Below, one piece after another: positions 22,841-34,731 of a DNA stretch of 64,000 nt. Every line of letters starts with the position of its first letter. The first letter of the stretch is position 1. Origin of the DNA: Cryptomeria japonica (lineage: Eukaryota > Streptophyta > Pinopsida > Cupressales > Cupressaceae); NCBI RefSeq assembly GCF_030272615.1, contig NC_081405.1:26120272-26184271 (forward strand), written 5' to 3'. Below the pieces are notes generated by a model. It was not told the DNA's origin. It made no database searches and saw only the letters and a program-made list of their open reading frames with translations. A program made the position numbers and the translations under genes.

Positions 22841-24010
22841 TTATGGGATTCTCGGGAGGGTAGACCTGCTAAAGGTTGTATTTTATTTGCAAGAAATGGA
22901 AGAAAGCAAAAAGAGTGAGTTTGGCTTTTTGATCACCCAATTAAGGGGAGAGCATATACCTATCACTTTCGAGTCACAATGAACACTTGTTATTTTTATC
23001 CCAATATTACAAAATGATCTAATTGCTACTTGGAAATTTTGTTCCAACAATCATGGTGTTCATTTTATCCAAGATAGCAATGATGAAAAGATCACAATTT
23101 TTGAAATCTTGTGGAAAGAAACCTCATCAACAAAAGGAAAATCATGAATGATAAATAGCAATGATGAACGTTTGAGACAATTTTGAAAGCTTTTCAATAA
23201 AATGAAATTCACAACTTGATGTGGATTGTTCTTTGTTACTTTGTAAAATCAAAAGATGGCTTGTTCTTTTTATCCCTTTGAAAAAAAGAAATTTGTCTTG
23301 TTCTTTTTAGGATACACCAAATTAAATGTGATCTTCTTGCAAAAAGGAAAGTTTTTATTGTTGTTCTTTTTAATCCTTTGCAAGAGAGAAAGTGTGATCG
23401 TTTTTAAGCACCAAAGAACAAATTAGATTCTTTTTAAGCACCAATTGATAAGTAAGATTTTTTTTTAATTCTTTGCAAATAAAAGATGAATTCTTTTTAA
23501 GCCCCTTTGTAAAAGAAAAACTTAAAAGAAATAAATCTAAAATTCTTGGCTAACTCCTTGGACCCTGCAACAAATGTTTAAGAGGTAATTATGCTTAATT
23601 AGAATGGATTAGAATATTCTAGAAGAGGTTTAGGCATGCAAGTGGATTTTTTAGGAGAATGCAAGTGGGAGGATTTTTGAATTTAATTGAAATAAAATGA
23701 TTTATTTAAAAAATGTGGATTACAACTTGCGTTGGAAGGATATTTAAATAAATATTGATTTATTTAAATGAAATTAGATTTTTAATTAAATGAGATAGGG
23801 ACATTTAACTAAATAAATATGATTTATTTAATTACAGGCTAGAATGTGGCCAAATGAATTAAATAAATAAATTGAATAATTTATTTTAATTAATAGAGAA
23901 AAGGGGGTGAAATTAATTAAATATGATTTAATTAATAGAATAATTATTTTAGTGGATTAAATAAACATTGAATATTTATTTAATTATGTGGTTAGATCTA
24001 TACGTCTACA
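22841..24010 (-). repeat. Tat-1 5' LTR, outer part
   Basis: In element sense it begins tgtagacgtatag, like the start of the Tat-N LTR (tgtagacatc) and near that of Tat-2 (tgtatacac). The first 450 bases are rich in attaaat words, as in the Tat-2 LTR. It continues past the solo LTR to an undetermined inner end. Confidence 0.7.
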
Positions 24011-25914
24011 TATCCTTCTCTTAATGATGCCAAAAAGTAGCCTATAAACCACACTTAATAAACCTATCTTATGCAAACTTATAACAATATTAAATACTAA
24101 TTAACAATTCCAATATAAGATATCAGCAATAAGAAATAAATCAAAAACATAAGATCAACACATAACATGCTATTTATGTGGAGAAAACCTTGTGGGTAAA
24201 AACTGCACCAAGAAGAGAGGCCAAGCTTACATTATGAATAATAAATATGCATACAATATAATCACTTTCATTCTCCTCTTTGCCTCCAACATAGAAGCAC
24301 CTATGTACATGTGGACAATCTCCTTATGCCTCCCACTTATCTTTGTTCCTATAGAGAAACCTTGCATTCAATTGTTTCTCCTTAATTCTACACCCAAAAG
24401 GTTGAATTTATAAAATTATAAGTTCCAAGACCACCAATAAAGATGTACAAATAAGCCTATTCATTTGTTGCAACCACAGCCCTTGTAATGCCTCCATGGA
24501 ACTCAAAAAGACTCTAGTTTTGTCTCCAATACATTCCCTCCAACTTAGGCATTTGTTCTTGCAAGATAAACATTACATTGAATGTAATAAATGAAGAAAT
24601 ACCAAGAGACACCTATTGCCTCTTCCAAGCTCCCACTTGTAGAAACCCATTGGTCACTCAGTTGTCCACTCCCTAAGTCATTAAATATCTTATTCTAGAT
24701 GTCCATGTCAGGAAAACAATAATAAATAATTGTTTTCACAACCCATTTTTATTATTGCTAGTGGAACCCATCACCCCTTATGAATGTATTACAAACAATG
24801 GTGAGAAATGAATATTACAAATTATTTTCCCAATACATCCTAAGTACCTTACACCACTTTCCAAGGATCTTGCAAGCATGCCATAGTCCATTTACAAGAT
24901 ACATGACACCTTAATCCTAACATTATTCCACTTTAAATCATACATTGTAAACACGCACATAGGATCACATACAAGGGAAAAACATCCCTTATTCATCAAT
25001 GTACCATCTAAATATTTACCATGCTCCCATGCTCAAACAAGACACATACAAAAGAAACCATGATAACCACCATCAAGAAAAAAAACTCCTCACATCCTCC
25101 AACATGCCACATATGGAAGAAAAAGGAACATGCCAAGGTGAACCATATCAACTGTCACTAAAACCTGCACCAAACTCTACTTTGAACATAAGCATCAAAT
25201 ATAGAAGATAAAAAAGGCTTTGAGTAACTGTCATACTCATACCACCTGGAATAGAAATCACAAAAAAATGAATTTTATCCAAGCTAACCATACCTCAAAA
25301 CAAAGTATACCAACATAGATAAAACTTCATGCTATCAACATATCAACTCTAAATCTGCAATCAGGTCTCTGTATATCCAACCTCCTATCTCAAATAAACA
25401 TACCAATCCACAAATTCTCATAAACAAGGCCAAATACTAAAGTCTACAATATAATTGAAACAATCTTGTGGATATAGATAGTCCACATCCGAGTCATCCC
25501 ACTACAAGAAAATGGGTATCTAATCCAAAACCTACATAACACATAGATCTAGATCAAATGAAACACATGCAAACTCATCAACACATTAGTAATTAGCAAA
25601 CCAATATATTACAGATGGTAATCAAACATATATTCAAAAACTCCCACTAGATGAGTAATGTCAAATTTAAAAATAGATCAAAGCATATGAAGTCTATCTA
25701 CAATACTTCAAATAGAAAATATGGCTAGTTCCACTATCACATAGTGTCAAGGATACATTCACTACTATGCAAATCCTACAACAAAAAACGTTGCAATTCC
25801 TCTCTCACCACCAATATACATATCTCTCCTAGGTTTTGTTATGCCTAGCATATCCATTTCCCCATTAGTCTCCTTGAGTCAAAATTTGGGTCCCCTTTGT
25901 TTTCCCTTTTCTTT
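24011..25914. other. Unassigned intergenic or transposon-derived sequence
   Basis: I see no gene, terminal repeat or recognisable domain in this 1.9 kb; the longest frames are about 70 codons with no meaningful content. A phrase at 24178-24209 (gtggagaaaaccttgtggg) faintly recalls the conserved copia LTR block, so old LTR remains are possible. The right part may include the start of element E. Confidence 0.4.
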
Positions 25915-26335
25915 TCTTTAGTTTTTGACCTCGGAACTCCGGATTCCCGGAGTCCCTAGGTCCCTTTTGGTTGTGACCTCGAAACTCTGGAATCCCGGGG
26001 TCTCAAGGTCCCTTTTGCTTTTGACCTCGGAACTTCGGAGTCCCGAGGTCCCTTTTGGTTGTGACCTTAGAACTCCGGAATCCCAGAGTCCCGAGGTCCC
26101 TTTTTTTTTTGACCTCGAAACTCCAGAGTCCCGAGGTCCCTTTTTTGCTTTTGACCTCGAAACTCTAGAGTCCCGAGGTCCCATTTTTGCTTTTGACCTT
26201 GGAACTCCGGAGTCCCAGAGTCCTGAGGTCCTTTTTGTTTTTTACCTCGGAACTCTGAAGTCCCAAAGTCCTGAGGTCGCTTTTTCGTTTTTCTTCAAAA
26301 CCTCGGACCCTTGGAGTCCCCGGGTAAGGTGTTCC
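25915..26335 (+). repeat. Tandem quasi-palindromes upstream of element E TATA box
   Basis: Nine imperfect copies with period ~42-52 bases. Each has a core beginning gacctcgg and ending ccgaggtc with accgga-type centres, so the ~28-base core nearly equals its own reverse complement. Cores are joined by ttttgctttt spacers. It is much more GC-rich than its surroundings. Confidence 0.88.
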
Positions 26336-26420
26336 TTTTCTTTGTCGAGCTCAGAACCTCGGGACCCCGAAGTCTCGAGGTCATGTTTAACGCCTTCGTA
26401 CAGACAAACTTGGGGGGTGC

Positions 26421-26429
26421 TATAAATAG
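26421..26429 (+). promoter_or_regulatory. TATA box of element E
   Basis: The sequence tataaatag lies just after the palindrome array and about 620 bases before the ATG of the element E ORF. Element J shows the same order and similar spacing (repeats, TATA, ~600 bases, ATG). Confidence 0.7.
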
Positions 26430-26679
26430 AGATTATGGACTTTTAAAAGTTAATTTGTGCATCCACAACTCCTCCTCCCTAGTTCCAAGTCGCGAACCTC
26501 TGGACCTTCGAGTTTTCCCTAGCATTTTTGGGCTTCTTGTTTCACCAGGTTGGTGAATTTTTCTTGCCCTTTTTGTTGATTTTCAGTTTAGTTTTCCTCC
26601 TCGTTTTGATTTTTTTTTGTCTTTGTTTGTTTTTCTTTGCGCTTTGCTTGTTTTTGCGTGCCCTAGTTTCTTAAGCCCA

Positions 26680-26985
26680 GAACCCCGGACCCCCGGAGTT
26701 CCAAGTAGTTGGTTTTTATGCTCCCAAAACCTCGGACCCCCAGAGTTATGGGTGGTTGTTCAACCTAACCCCAGACCCTCGGAGTTCTGGGTAGCTCTCA
26801 ACCCAAAACCCTGGAACCTCAGAGTTTTGGGTGTCTTCCACTTAGGCATAAGCCTGGACCCCCAGAGTTTCAAGATTCCTTTTGCACCCAACATAAGCCC
26901 GGAACCCTAAAACCCCAGAGTTCTGGGCCTTCTTCACCTATGCCTATCCGGGGACCCCAGGACCCCAAAGTCCTAAGGTAAATCA
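26680..26985 (+). repeat. Second palindromic repeat set in element E leader
   Basis: About six units of the form ccc(a)gaacc...ggagttctggg, each partly self-complementary, at ~45-60-base spacing. They lie downstream of the TATA box, so they would be transcribed. They differ in sequence from the array at 25915 but share the cggac and ggagt words. Confidence 0.75.
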
Positions 26986-27044
26986 ACCTTTATGCTTGTC
27001 AAAAAATGAGGATTTGCATTCTATTTGCAGGTTCGAGTGGTTAG

Positions 27045-29576
27045 ATGGACTCATCCTCCAGGAAAAGAGGCAAAGAAATTGATAGACTCCTGCCCACCAT
27101 GAAATACCATTATCAAGGATAGGTATATGTTTCAAAGCTAGAGGATCAAATCAGATGGGTCACGGATACTGAAATTGGCCATATAGAAGTTGAAGATATC
27201 AAGGCTTAGTTGGACAAACTTAGTCTGGAGGCCCTCCATCAAAGAATCAAGCGGTCCAGCCTAGTTGAAGCTACTATCTTCCCATAGTCAGTATAAGCAC
27301 CATAATTCATAATGACCATTGCCCCATTCTATAACCCAAAAACTAGAAAGTCCACAAATGCACAATGAAAGATAGTCATAGACTTGTCTCTAGATATGCT
27401 CAGGTTCGTCTTTGGAATCCCGGCCAGAGAGGAAGTATTTTTGTTAACCGAAGAAGAGGCCTTAAAGGTATGGAGTGACAAGACATCAGCTAGTAAGAGG
27501 CACATGAATACAAACTAGCTAGAAGAAGAAAGAAAGACAAGACTCAAGGCAATGGAGATCCTAAGGGCAGACTTCAAAGAGCCTCAAAGAGACTTAATCA
27601 TCATGCTCAGTAGGGCCTTTGGCAAGCCGGACTGCAAGCATTTTCATTCATGGATGTTCCAATTCATGAGCACTATTTTAATAGGAAAATAATATTTTGA
27701 TTGGTCGCAGATCCTCTCTGACAATTTCTACAAGCAGATGAAAGAAGTTCAACATACTCAGAAGTTATTTTTCATGTCATATGTCATATGGGTAGTTGCT
27801 AGAGCTAGAAAGTTTCCTGGGCTACAGGAAGAAGGTCAATTGGGAAAGGAGGAAGGACAAAAGAAGATATGGGAGTATTATTCCCAACTCACTCTAGCTA
27901 ATACAAAGACTCATTTGAAGAGAGTGAATGATGCCTTCATCTTCCCAATAATAATTAAATTGACAGGAGATGTAGGATATGGGTATCATTCGAGAGTGGG
28001 CATGTTGGTTCATCTAAAACCCACGCTCCACCTACATCAGGGTTAGTGGATTCACAGGGAACCCAATGTTTCTCCTTCGATATTATAATGATAGGATAAT
28101 TCTGTTGGAATATGTAAGGCAACTTGTAGGCCTCTAGTCACTTTTGTCATCAAAGCATAAAACAAGTATTGATTTCTCAGTATCTATTGGGTACTTTGCT
28201 TGTTCTAAGATACAAGTAGCAAAGTTGGCAGAACAAGAGCTTCAAGATATAAACTTGAAGGAATATGATCATGCTAGGGAATTTTATGATCCCTACAAGA
28301 AACTTAAGCAAGCTATGCCTAAGGCATATGAGGAGCATAGGCCCAGCTTGGAGGACTTTTGGGCCAACTTGCAAGATACTTTTAAGGTCAAGGAGAAGAA
28401 CTATAACAGGTTATCTATCCCATAGGTGAGAGATTTTGGAATCAAGACTAACCTCCCTAAAGACCTTAGGGATGATGGTGACTTACTTGATCCAGCTTAT
28501 AGAGAATCAGGGATAGATAAAAGACCCCTCTCCCCAATAAAATGGTCTGCTAGTGAAGATACAAATATGGAAAAGGTCTCCCAAGTGGTTATCAACAGGA
28601 CTAAGAAATGGTTACGCTAGAGGGTAAGGCCCAGCATGTCAAAGGCAAAACAAAAGGAATCCACCTCAGGGGTACCTTAGTTAAGGGGCCATAAGGAGTA
28701 CGCTCAAAATACAATGTCAGCCTCGGGGCAAAACATGTCCATCGATCCAGGTGAAGAAGACAAACCTCAAGAAAGCATTGAGGACTTACTGAAGAAACTA
28801 AAACAAAAGATGAGGGAGTCTGAACTATTAAAGAAGGCTACAGACTTGGGAGTGACTAACAGATTAGGAGCGGTACCACTGGCCAAAGTTCTCCCACCAA
28901 GGATGGCTATAGGGAGCACTGAAGGAGAGGGTACCCAAGAACAAGAAGAAAATATAGAAGCTACTAAGGAGATACTCGCTCACCCACCTTCAACAGATGC
29001 CACAAATGCGCCAAGCACCAGTGCCCTTACACCACCATAGTCAATATATCTGCAGGGTAGCCCAGAGTGCAAGGCTTGACATCTACCATTCAAGGAATGA
29101 AAGTTAGAATTATCGAGTTTGATTCTGATCAGGAGGAAGAGGATCTTGAGCAACAATAGCCGATAGAAGGCGAACAAAAAGGGGGTGAGCCAGAAGACAT
29201 ATTGAATGAAAAATTGACTCTAACCCCTCAAGATCAAGAGCATCTCCTTAAGGATATAGCAACTGAGCAAGGGGAAACAGAGGCAGGTGATGAAGAAATG
29301 GCATTTAACGAGGAGGTCAGTGGAAAACTAGGAGAGTTACACAAGCAACAAGCTCTCCAAATCAATTTAGCTCATCAAATTATACCACCTCAAGACCTCG
29401 GGCAGGCCAAGGCAGAGGAGCACACAGAGGTTCATGTTATTTGCAGATATAGTGTCACATCAAGATGACAAGGATGAAGATATACAACAATGGCTGGAAT
29501 TTACCTTTGGGAAGAAAAAGAGAAAAGTAGAGCTCCCTAAGGTCACTCTACAACAAGTAATCACCGAGGAGCCACT
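27045..29576 (+). pseudogene. Element E long ORF, 5' part (unknown family shared with elements I and J)
   Basis: Starting at ATG 27045 (MDSSSRKRGKEIDRLLPT) the frame reads through a globular N-terminal region with IDLSLDMLRFVFGIP, then a hydrophobic stretch near 27770 (LFFMSYVIWVV), then SKHKTSIDFSVSIGY, a charged region with a coiled-coil-like IEDLLKKLKQKMRESELLKK, and an acidic linker. There are at least twelve stops, all reachable from CAG, CAA or CGA by C-to-T. Frame changes occur near 28075, 29070 and 29440. Copia-2 then interrupts it at 29577 and the frame resumes at 37294. No known transposon enzyme motif is present. It resembles the 57942-54584 and 61973-64000 ORFs in order of parts. 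Confidence 0.6.
29572..29576. other. Left target duplication of Copia-2 (ccact)
   Basis: The five bases ccact precede the LTR, and acact (37289-37293) follows the other LTR, one mismatch. Joining the flanks here restores the element E reading frame, which supports the placement. Confidence 0.7.
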
Positions 29577-31096
29577 TGATAGTTCTGATACTTAATGTAA
29601 GTACAGATCCAATAGCCAACAAGATGAGAGGGGGCGGTGAATCATACAAACTTAATCATCCATAAAAAACATCAGATTCAGCCTTGGTAACATATATATC
29701 AGTCATATAACCAAAACTGTCAAACAAGAAAACTCAAAAGCATATGCACAATATAAACCTCATAACACTAGATTTAACGTGGAAACCCAAATAGGGAAAA
29801 ACCACTGTGGGATTTCAGACCCACTAAGAAATATACTCTTCTAGAGTATGCTCGATTAAAAGAAAATCCTCTATAAAGATTACAAACACATTGCTAGATG
29901 TGACCCGGTTAAGGGATTTCCCTCAGATCTGTTAGAATCTTCACTTTGTTAGAAGTGACCTTGTTAAAGGATTTCAAACACTCAATAAGAATGTCACCTT
30001 GCTAGAGGATTTTACAAATAAGACTATTAAGTCCACTCGGTTAAGAGATTTTCTGCTACTTCTCAAAATAATAGTAATAAAGACATGTCTGCAACTTCAC
30101 ATCTAAAAATGCTAAAGTAGATTCTTATTTGCTCAATACAATCAATTCATAGGACTTATCTTGTCCCTCTGCTGGGCTCTATACTCTGTTATCAAAATAG
30201 GTTTTCAAGCTTCTATGCTCGGTAATCACTATGTCGCATCCCTGTGCATACACTTGCCTGCATACATTGTTTATCAACAGTTTCCTATTTATAAACAATC
30301 TTCTAACTGCTTAATCTCCTTGATCACATTTCCCATAATCAATCATAGCCATCAGATCTTCAATCTTGTCTAGGTTCAATGTATCCTTCTATCTGAAAAT
30401 GTTTTACCCCATCTTGGAACTTGCATATTCACCTTGGAACTTGTGTTAGGGTATTGTTGTTCAATCTAAGCTGTAGATCTTCCTGTCAATCTTTCTTTAC
30501 CATAGATTCTTTAACAATCTTCATACACAGCTTACCAATCATTTAATTTGCTCCAGCTCATCAGCTTCCTTCATTAAATATCACATGTAAACATTTAATG
30601 CATTCTGTTATAGCTCGGTTGTAACTCGATAAATACTAAACTTCACTCGGTAGACATTCTGCCTTCATTAACCGATAGCGATAACCTTAGGGTTTACCGA
30701 CTAAGTTCCTTAGGGTTTACCGACTAGGTTCCTTAGGTCGGTAACATAGTATAGTATTAACCTTTCAAACAATAGCATATGTAGGATATCAAAACAATCT
30801 AAACATCATGATCTCATCATTGTCTAACTCAGTAATAGTCGCCCATTGAATAACTTATCCCCTTATTCATCATATTCTTTCTATGTCTTTTAATGACATC
30901 TTTATACACATCAAATCATACTTCTTAAGATATGGCAACATCATACTGAATTAGAAAATCAATTTCTTGACATCAATGACAAAATAATAATATTATGACA
31001 GTAATCATCCTTAATCAGTTATATCCATAGTCATCAACAACCTTCTCAATATCCTTATTGAAATGCCAACAATCTCTCATTGTAACTGGAATGCCA
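29577..31096 (-). repeat. Copia-2 3' LTR
   Basis: It runs tgatagttctg to gaatgcca on the plus strand and is a direct repeat of 35795-37288. It contains cgtggaaacccaaatagggaaa at 29778-29799. Exact inner end is uncertain by a few bases because the sequence after gccaac differs between copies. Confidence 0.9.
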
Positions 31097-31126
31097 ACCT
31101 TCTTCTTGTCTGTTATAATGCCAACA

Positions 31127-31316
31127 ATCTCCCCCTTTGGCATTGATGGCAAAACCAATTGATTTGACCTTAATAGATTCGGATTGCTGTGATTCTGAAA
31201 TGCTGAAATGCTCTCCCCCATACATTAGACTTCTCCTATTTTCTCAGTCTTCTTTCCAATCTGTAGTCTACTCTTCTTATGTATTCTCCCTCTTTCATAG
31301 GTATTCTCCCCCTTTG
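31127..31316 (-). promoter_or_regulatory. Copia-2 polypurine tract region with several tract-like copies
   Basis: On the element strand, ccaaagggggagatt ends at 31127, and further purine runs tgggggagag (31211-31220), gaaagagggagaat (31283-31296) and caaagggggagaat (31303-31315) lie within 190 bases. Which one primes plus-strand synthesis is unclear. Confidence 0.65.
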
Positions 31317-31546
31317 ACAACAATGCCAAAAAGAAAAGAACTAAAACATAATTTCTTCCTCTGAGAAGTGAATTCCATGCTGTTATTTATCAATTTAGTC
31401 TCGGTCAGAGCATTTGTCTTCAATTCCTGTTCCCTGTTTATTATTTCCTGCACACCTTTAGAAAACCTCCTAAAGTGTGTAAATCAGCATCAACTCCTAA
31501 AAGATATTCTGTAGAGTCATCGAATTGATGCTTTCACCGAACTTGG

Positions 31547-33097
31547 TCAGTGAATGGAAGATAGGGGTAGGACCCCTAACTGACTTCTGAGATATTCAAA
31601 AGTGTCCTTTGGCAATGGCTTGGTGAGGATATCTGCTATTTGCTCCTTTGTACTAACATATTCCAACACCACTTTCTTCTCTTGAACTTCTTCTCTAAGA
31701 TAATGATATTTGATAGAGATGTGCTTTGTCTTAGAGTGCATAACAAGATTCTTTGAAATGTTAATGGCACTAGTGTTATCACAGAATATAGTTACTGGCT
31801 CGGTAACTTGCTCATTTATACCTTTCAACAGTTGTTTGATCCATGCTATATTGGTGCAATTCAGTGCTGCAGCAACATATTTAGCTTTTGTTGTTGATTG
31901 AGAAACACATCCTTGTTTCTTGCTAAGCCAACTCACTAGTCTTTCTCGTAAAAAGAAATCTCCTCCACTTGTGATTTTCCTGTCATCAATGTTGCCTGCC
32001 CAATCAGCATCAGTATAAACTTTTAAATCAAACTCATTTCCTTTCTGATATACTAAGCCATAATCTTCAGTGCCTTTTAAGTATCTAAAAATTCTTTTGA
32101 TTGTCGTCATGTGTGTTTCCTTAGGATCTGCAGAAAATCTTGCAACAATAACTACTGCATGTGCTATATCTGGCCTGCTATGAACAACATATTGCAACTT
32201 TCCAATCATAGATCGGTAAAGTGTCTCATCAACAGATCCAGATTCATCATTCTTTGATAGGTTACAGTTGGTAGTCATAGGAGTACTTACTGATTTTGAA
32301 TCCTCCATTGCAAATTTCTTCAAGATTTCCTTTATGTACTTGGCTTGGGTAATGAAAATCTCATCTTTCATTTGCAGTATCTACAGACCTATAAAATATT
32401 TTATCTCACTGATTAATGACATATCAAATTCTTTACTCATTTCATTTCCAAAGTTCTTGCATAGAGAGTCATTTCCACTAAAGATAATATCATCAACAAA
32501 TATGGCTGAGATCAGTATTCCATTTTCATCATTCTTCATGTACATATTGTTGTTTTCACTTGTTCTTATAAAACCAAGTTTGATCAAATATGAGTGCAAT
32601 CTCTCATACCATGCTCTAGGTGCTTGTTTCAAATTATATAAATCTTTGTTCAATTTACATACCTGATCATTATTTTTTCCTTCAACAAATCTTTCAGGTT
32701 GTTCAATGAAAACTTCTTCTTCTAATATACCATTCAGAAATGCAGATTTGACATTCATTTGATATACCTTGAAATTCTTGTAAGCGGCATATGCCAACAA
32801 TGTTCTTACTCCTTCAAGTCTTGCCATAGGTGCAAAAGTCTCACCATAATCAATTCCTTCTTCCTGGGCATAACCTTTGCAAACTAGTCTTGCTTTATTC
32901 TGAATGACCTCACCCTTTTCATTTAGCTTGTTTCTGAAGATCCACTTTGTACCGATTACATTTTTGTCCTTCGGTCTTGGGACCAGTGTCCATGTGTCAT
33001 TCTTCTTGATTTGATCAATCTCTTCTGTCATAGCATTTATCCAATCTTCACTGTTAAATGCCTCTTTCACTATTTTCGATTCAAATTCAGATATCAA
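31547..33097 (-). pseudogene. Copia-2 reverse transcriptase and RNase H
   Basis: RT (33097-32381) shows NDTWTLVPRPKDKNVIGTKW, ARLVCKGYAQEEGIDYGETF, VYQMNVKSAFLNG and the catalytic FVDDIIFSGND. A stop at 32380 leads to the second frame (32371-31547), with the RT thumb (PMTTNCNLSK, SMIGKLQYV) and RNase H: YTDADWAG and FCDNTSAI are intact, but the glutamate site normally in a TEAEY-type context reads TKAKYVAA. The C-terminus ends GVLPLSSIH. It would make double-stranded cDNA in the cytoplasmic particle. The RNase H change and the stop suggest loss of function. Confidence 0.93.
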
Positions 33098-33109
33098 ACA
33101 TGTATTATG

Positions 33110-34140
33110 TCACAGTTTGTTCCTTGTCATCACTGGATCATCCTTATCTCCTATAATCTGACTTAGTGCATGATGTCTTCTAACATACTTGGCTAATATA
33201 GGCTCGGTAGGCTCTGTATGATCTTCTTCATCACTCGGTAACTGGATATTTTCTTCATTTTCTTCAAGAGTTATCTCGGTAGGACTTCTCGTTTGCACAT
33301 AGACAAATCCTTCATAATCTTCTGGTTCTTTGGAGTTTCCTTCATCATTTCTTTCTCCAAATTCATCAATTTTCACATTTGCACTTTCAACTATTTTGTT
33401 AGATGATTTGATTAGACATTTAAATGCTTTGCTTCTAGAAGAATAACCTAAAAACATTCCTTCTTCACTTTTCTGATCAAACTTACCATTTCTAACATCT
33501 TTATGAACATAGCATCTACTCGCAAAGATTTTAAAATAACTTACATTAGGTTTCTTGTCATACCAGATTTCATAAGGTGTCTTCAAAGTACCTTTCTTCA
33601 ATTGAACTCAGTTCAAGGTGTAAATAGTTGTGCTTATTGCTTCTCTCCAAAATGTTTGTGGAACTTTCTTTTCAATCATCAAGGTTCTGGCACAATCCAC
33701 AATAGATCTGTTCCTTCTCTCGGCTATCCCATTTTGCTGTGGAGTTCTCGATGCAGAGACTTGTCTTTTTATACCATGATCATTGCAAAATAGGTTGAAC
33801 TCATCAGAAGTAAACTCTCCTCCTCTATCTGATCTGAGACATTTCAGTTGTCTTCCTGTTTCATTTTCAACTCTAGCCTTGTACCATTTAAACATTTGAA
33901 AAGCTTCTGATTTTTCTTTTAAAAACATTACTAACATCATCCTTGAGTAATCATCCACAAATAATATGAAATATTTATCACCATAATAACTCTGAACTTT
34001 CATAGGACCATAAAGATCAGTATGCACAAGATCTAAAATTCCCTTAGAGTTGTAGGACTTATTTGTAAAGCTTGATCTTTTCATCTTACCCATCTGGCAT
34101 CCTCGACACATAGCATTCTCAAGTTTTTCAAGACTCGATA
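33110..34140 (-). pseudogene. Copia-2 integrase
   Basis: The core (34111-33608) carries all three acidic residues: HTDLYGP, RSDRGGEF and PQQNGIAERRNRS, the D,D,E triad. The zinc-binding cysteines MCRGCQMGK open the frame. A stop near 33605 separates the C-terminal domain (33601-33110: PYEIWYDKKPNVSYFKIF, then an acidic spacer before RT). This is the best-preserved integrase in the window, and only the stop would prevent a full-length product. Confidence 0.93.
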
Positions 34141-34731
34141 GACCTCTTACTCAGTGCTTCCTACTTATTTTGATCAGATTATCAAAATTAACATGACAAA
34201 AACTTTTATGCCATAACCAGGTATCATCTATCCTTGCATATAGACATTTATTCCAAGTTGAGTCAAGATGAAATGTATTACCTCTTGTTTGTGTCCCGGT
34301 AGCAGCTAACTTTCCAGTCTTGTCATGAACTTTGACAATTCCTTTTTCAAAATCTATTCGGTAACCTGTGTTGTTTAGTTGTGCTACACTCAACAAATTG
34401 TATTTCAAACCTTCAACCCAATAAAAATCATTACATTTAGCATTGTCAAGAAGTGTTATGGATCCTTTACCTCTAACCGGACATGGTGCATCATTACTAA
34501 ATCTTACATAGCCTCCATCATAATCATCTAATTTAATAAACTTGTGTTTATCACCTATCATGTGATGTGAGCAACCACTATCTATGATCCAAGAATCATT
34601 AGTATTTATATGAGATATTAAATCTTTTTCTTCATACCTTTCTTCATCTGATCCATCTTTGATAGCCACATAAACAACTTCCTCTGTATCAGTTTCATCT
34701 AATTTATCATCATTAGATTCTTCATCAACTA
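34141..34731 (-). pseudogene. Copia-2 protease and GAG-pre-integrase
   Basis: The protease active site is SWIIDSGCSHHMIGD. Following segments FYWVEGLKYNLLSVAQLNN and LWHKSFCHVNFDNL match the copia pre-integrase region. The frame is open from 34669 to 34151 and then broken by one stop before integrase. Confidence 0.9.

Larger units (their letters stand above)
17903..24010 (-). mobile_element. Tat-1: Ty3-type element, 5' half only
   Basis: In element sense: 5' LTR from 24010 (tgtagacgtatag), leader with word repeats, gag from 20068, protease to 17903. Everything downstream lies beyond the Copia-1 insertion and is outside this window. A solo copia LTR (21754-22835) sits in its LTR/leader. Gag and protease are closely similar to those of Tat-2 (shared SFEELVNKFVSQYSYNI-like segment and NMVGHL/QSMVGHL), so the two belong to one family. 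Confidence 0.85.

Noticed and set aside
24011-25914. A host gene in the quiet stretch
   Set aside because: No frame over ~90 codons, no domain, no splice pattern; probably old transposon or intergenic DNA.
25925-26425. A 166-codon frame with repeated SPEVP/ETPESRG-type peptides
   Set aside because: It is produced by the palindromic DNA array; the repeats are better explained as DNA-level palindromes and spacing is not a multiple of three.
26977-27030. Short intron-like gtaaatc...tttgcag segment in element E leader
   Set aside because: At ~53 bases it is below usual plant intron length and there is no independent support.
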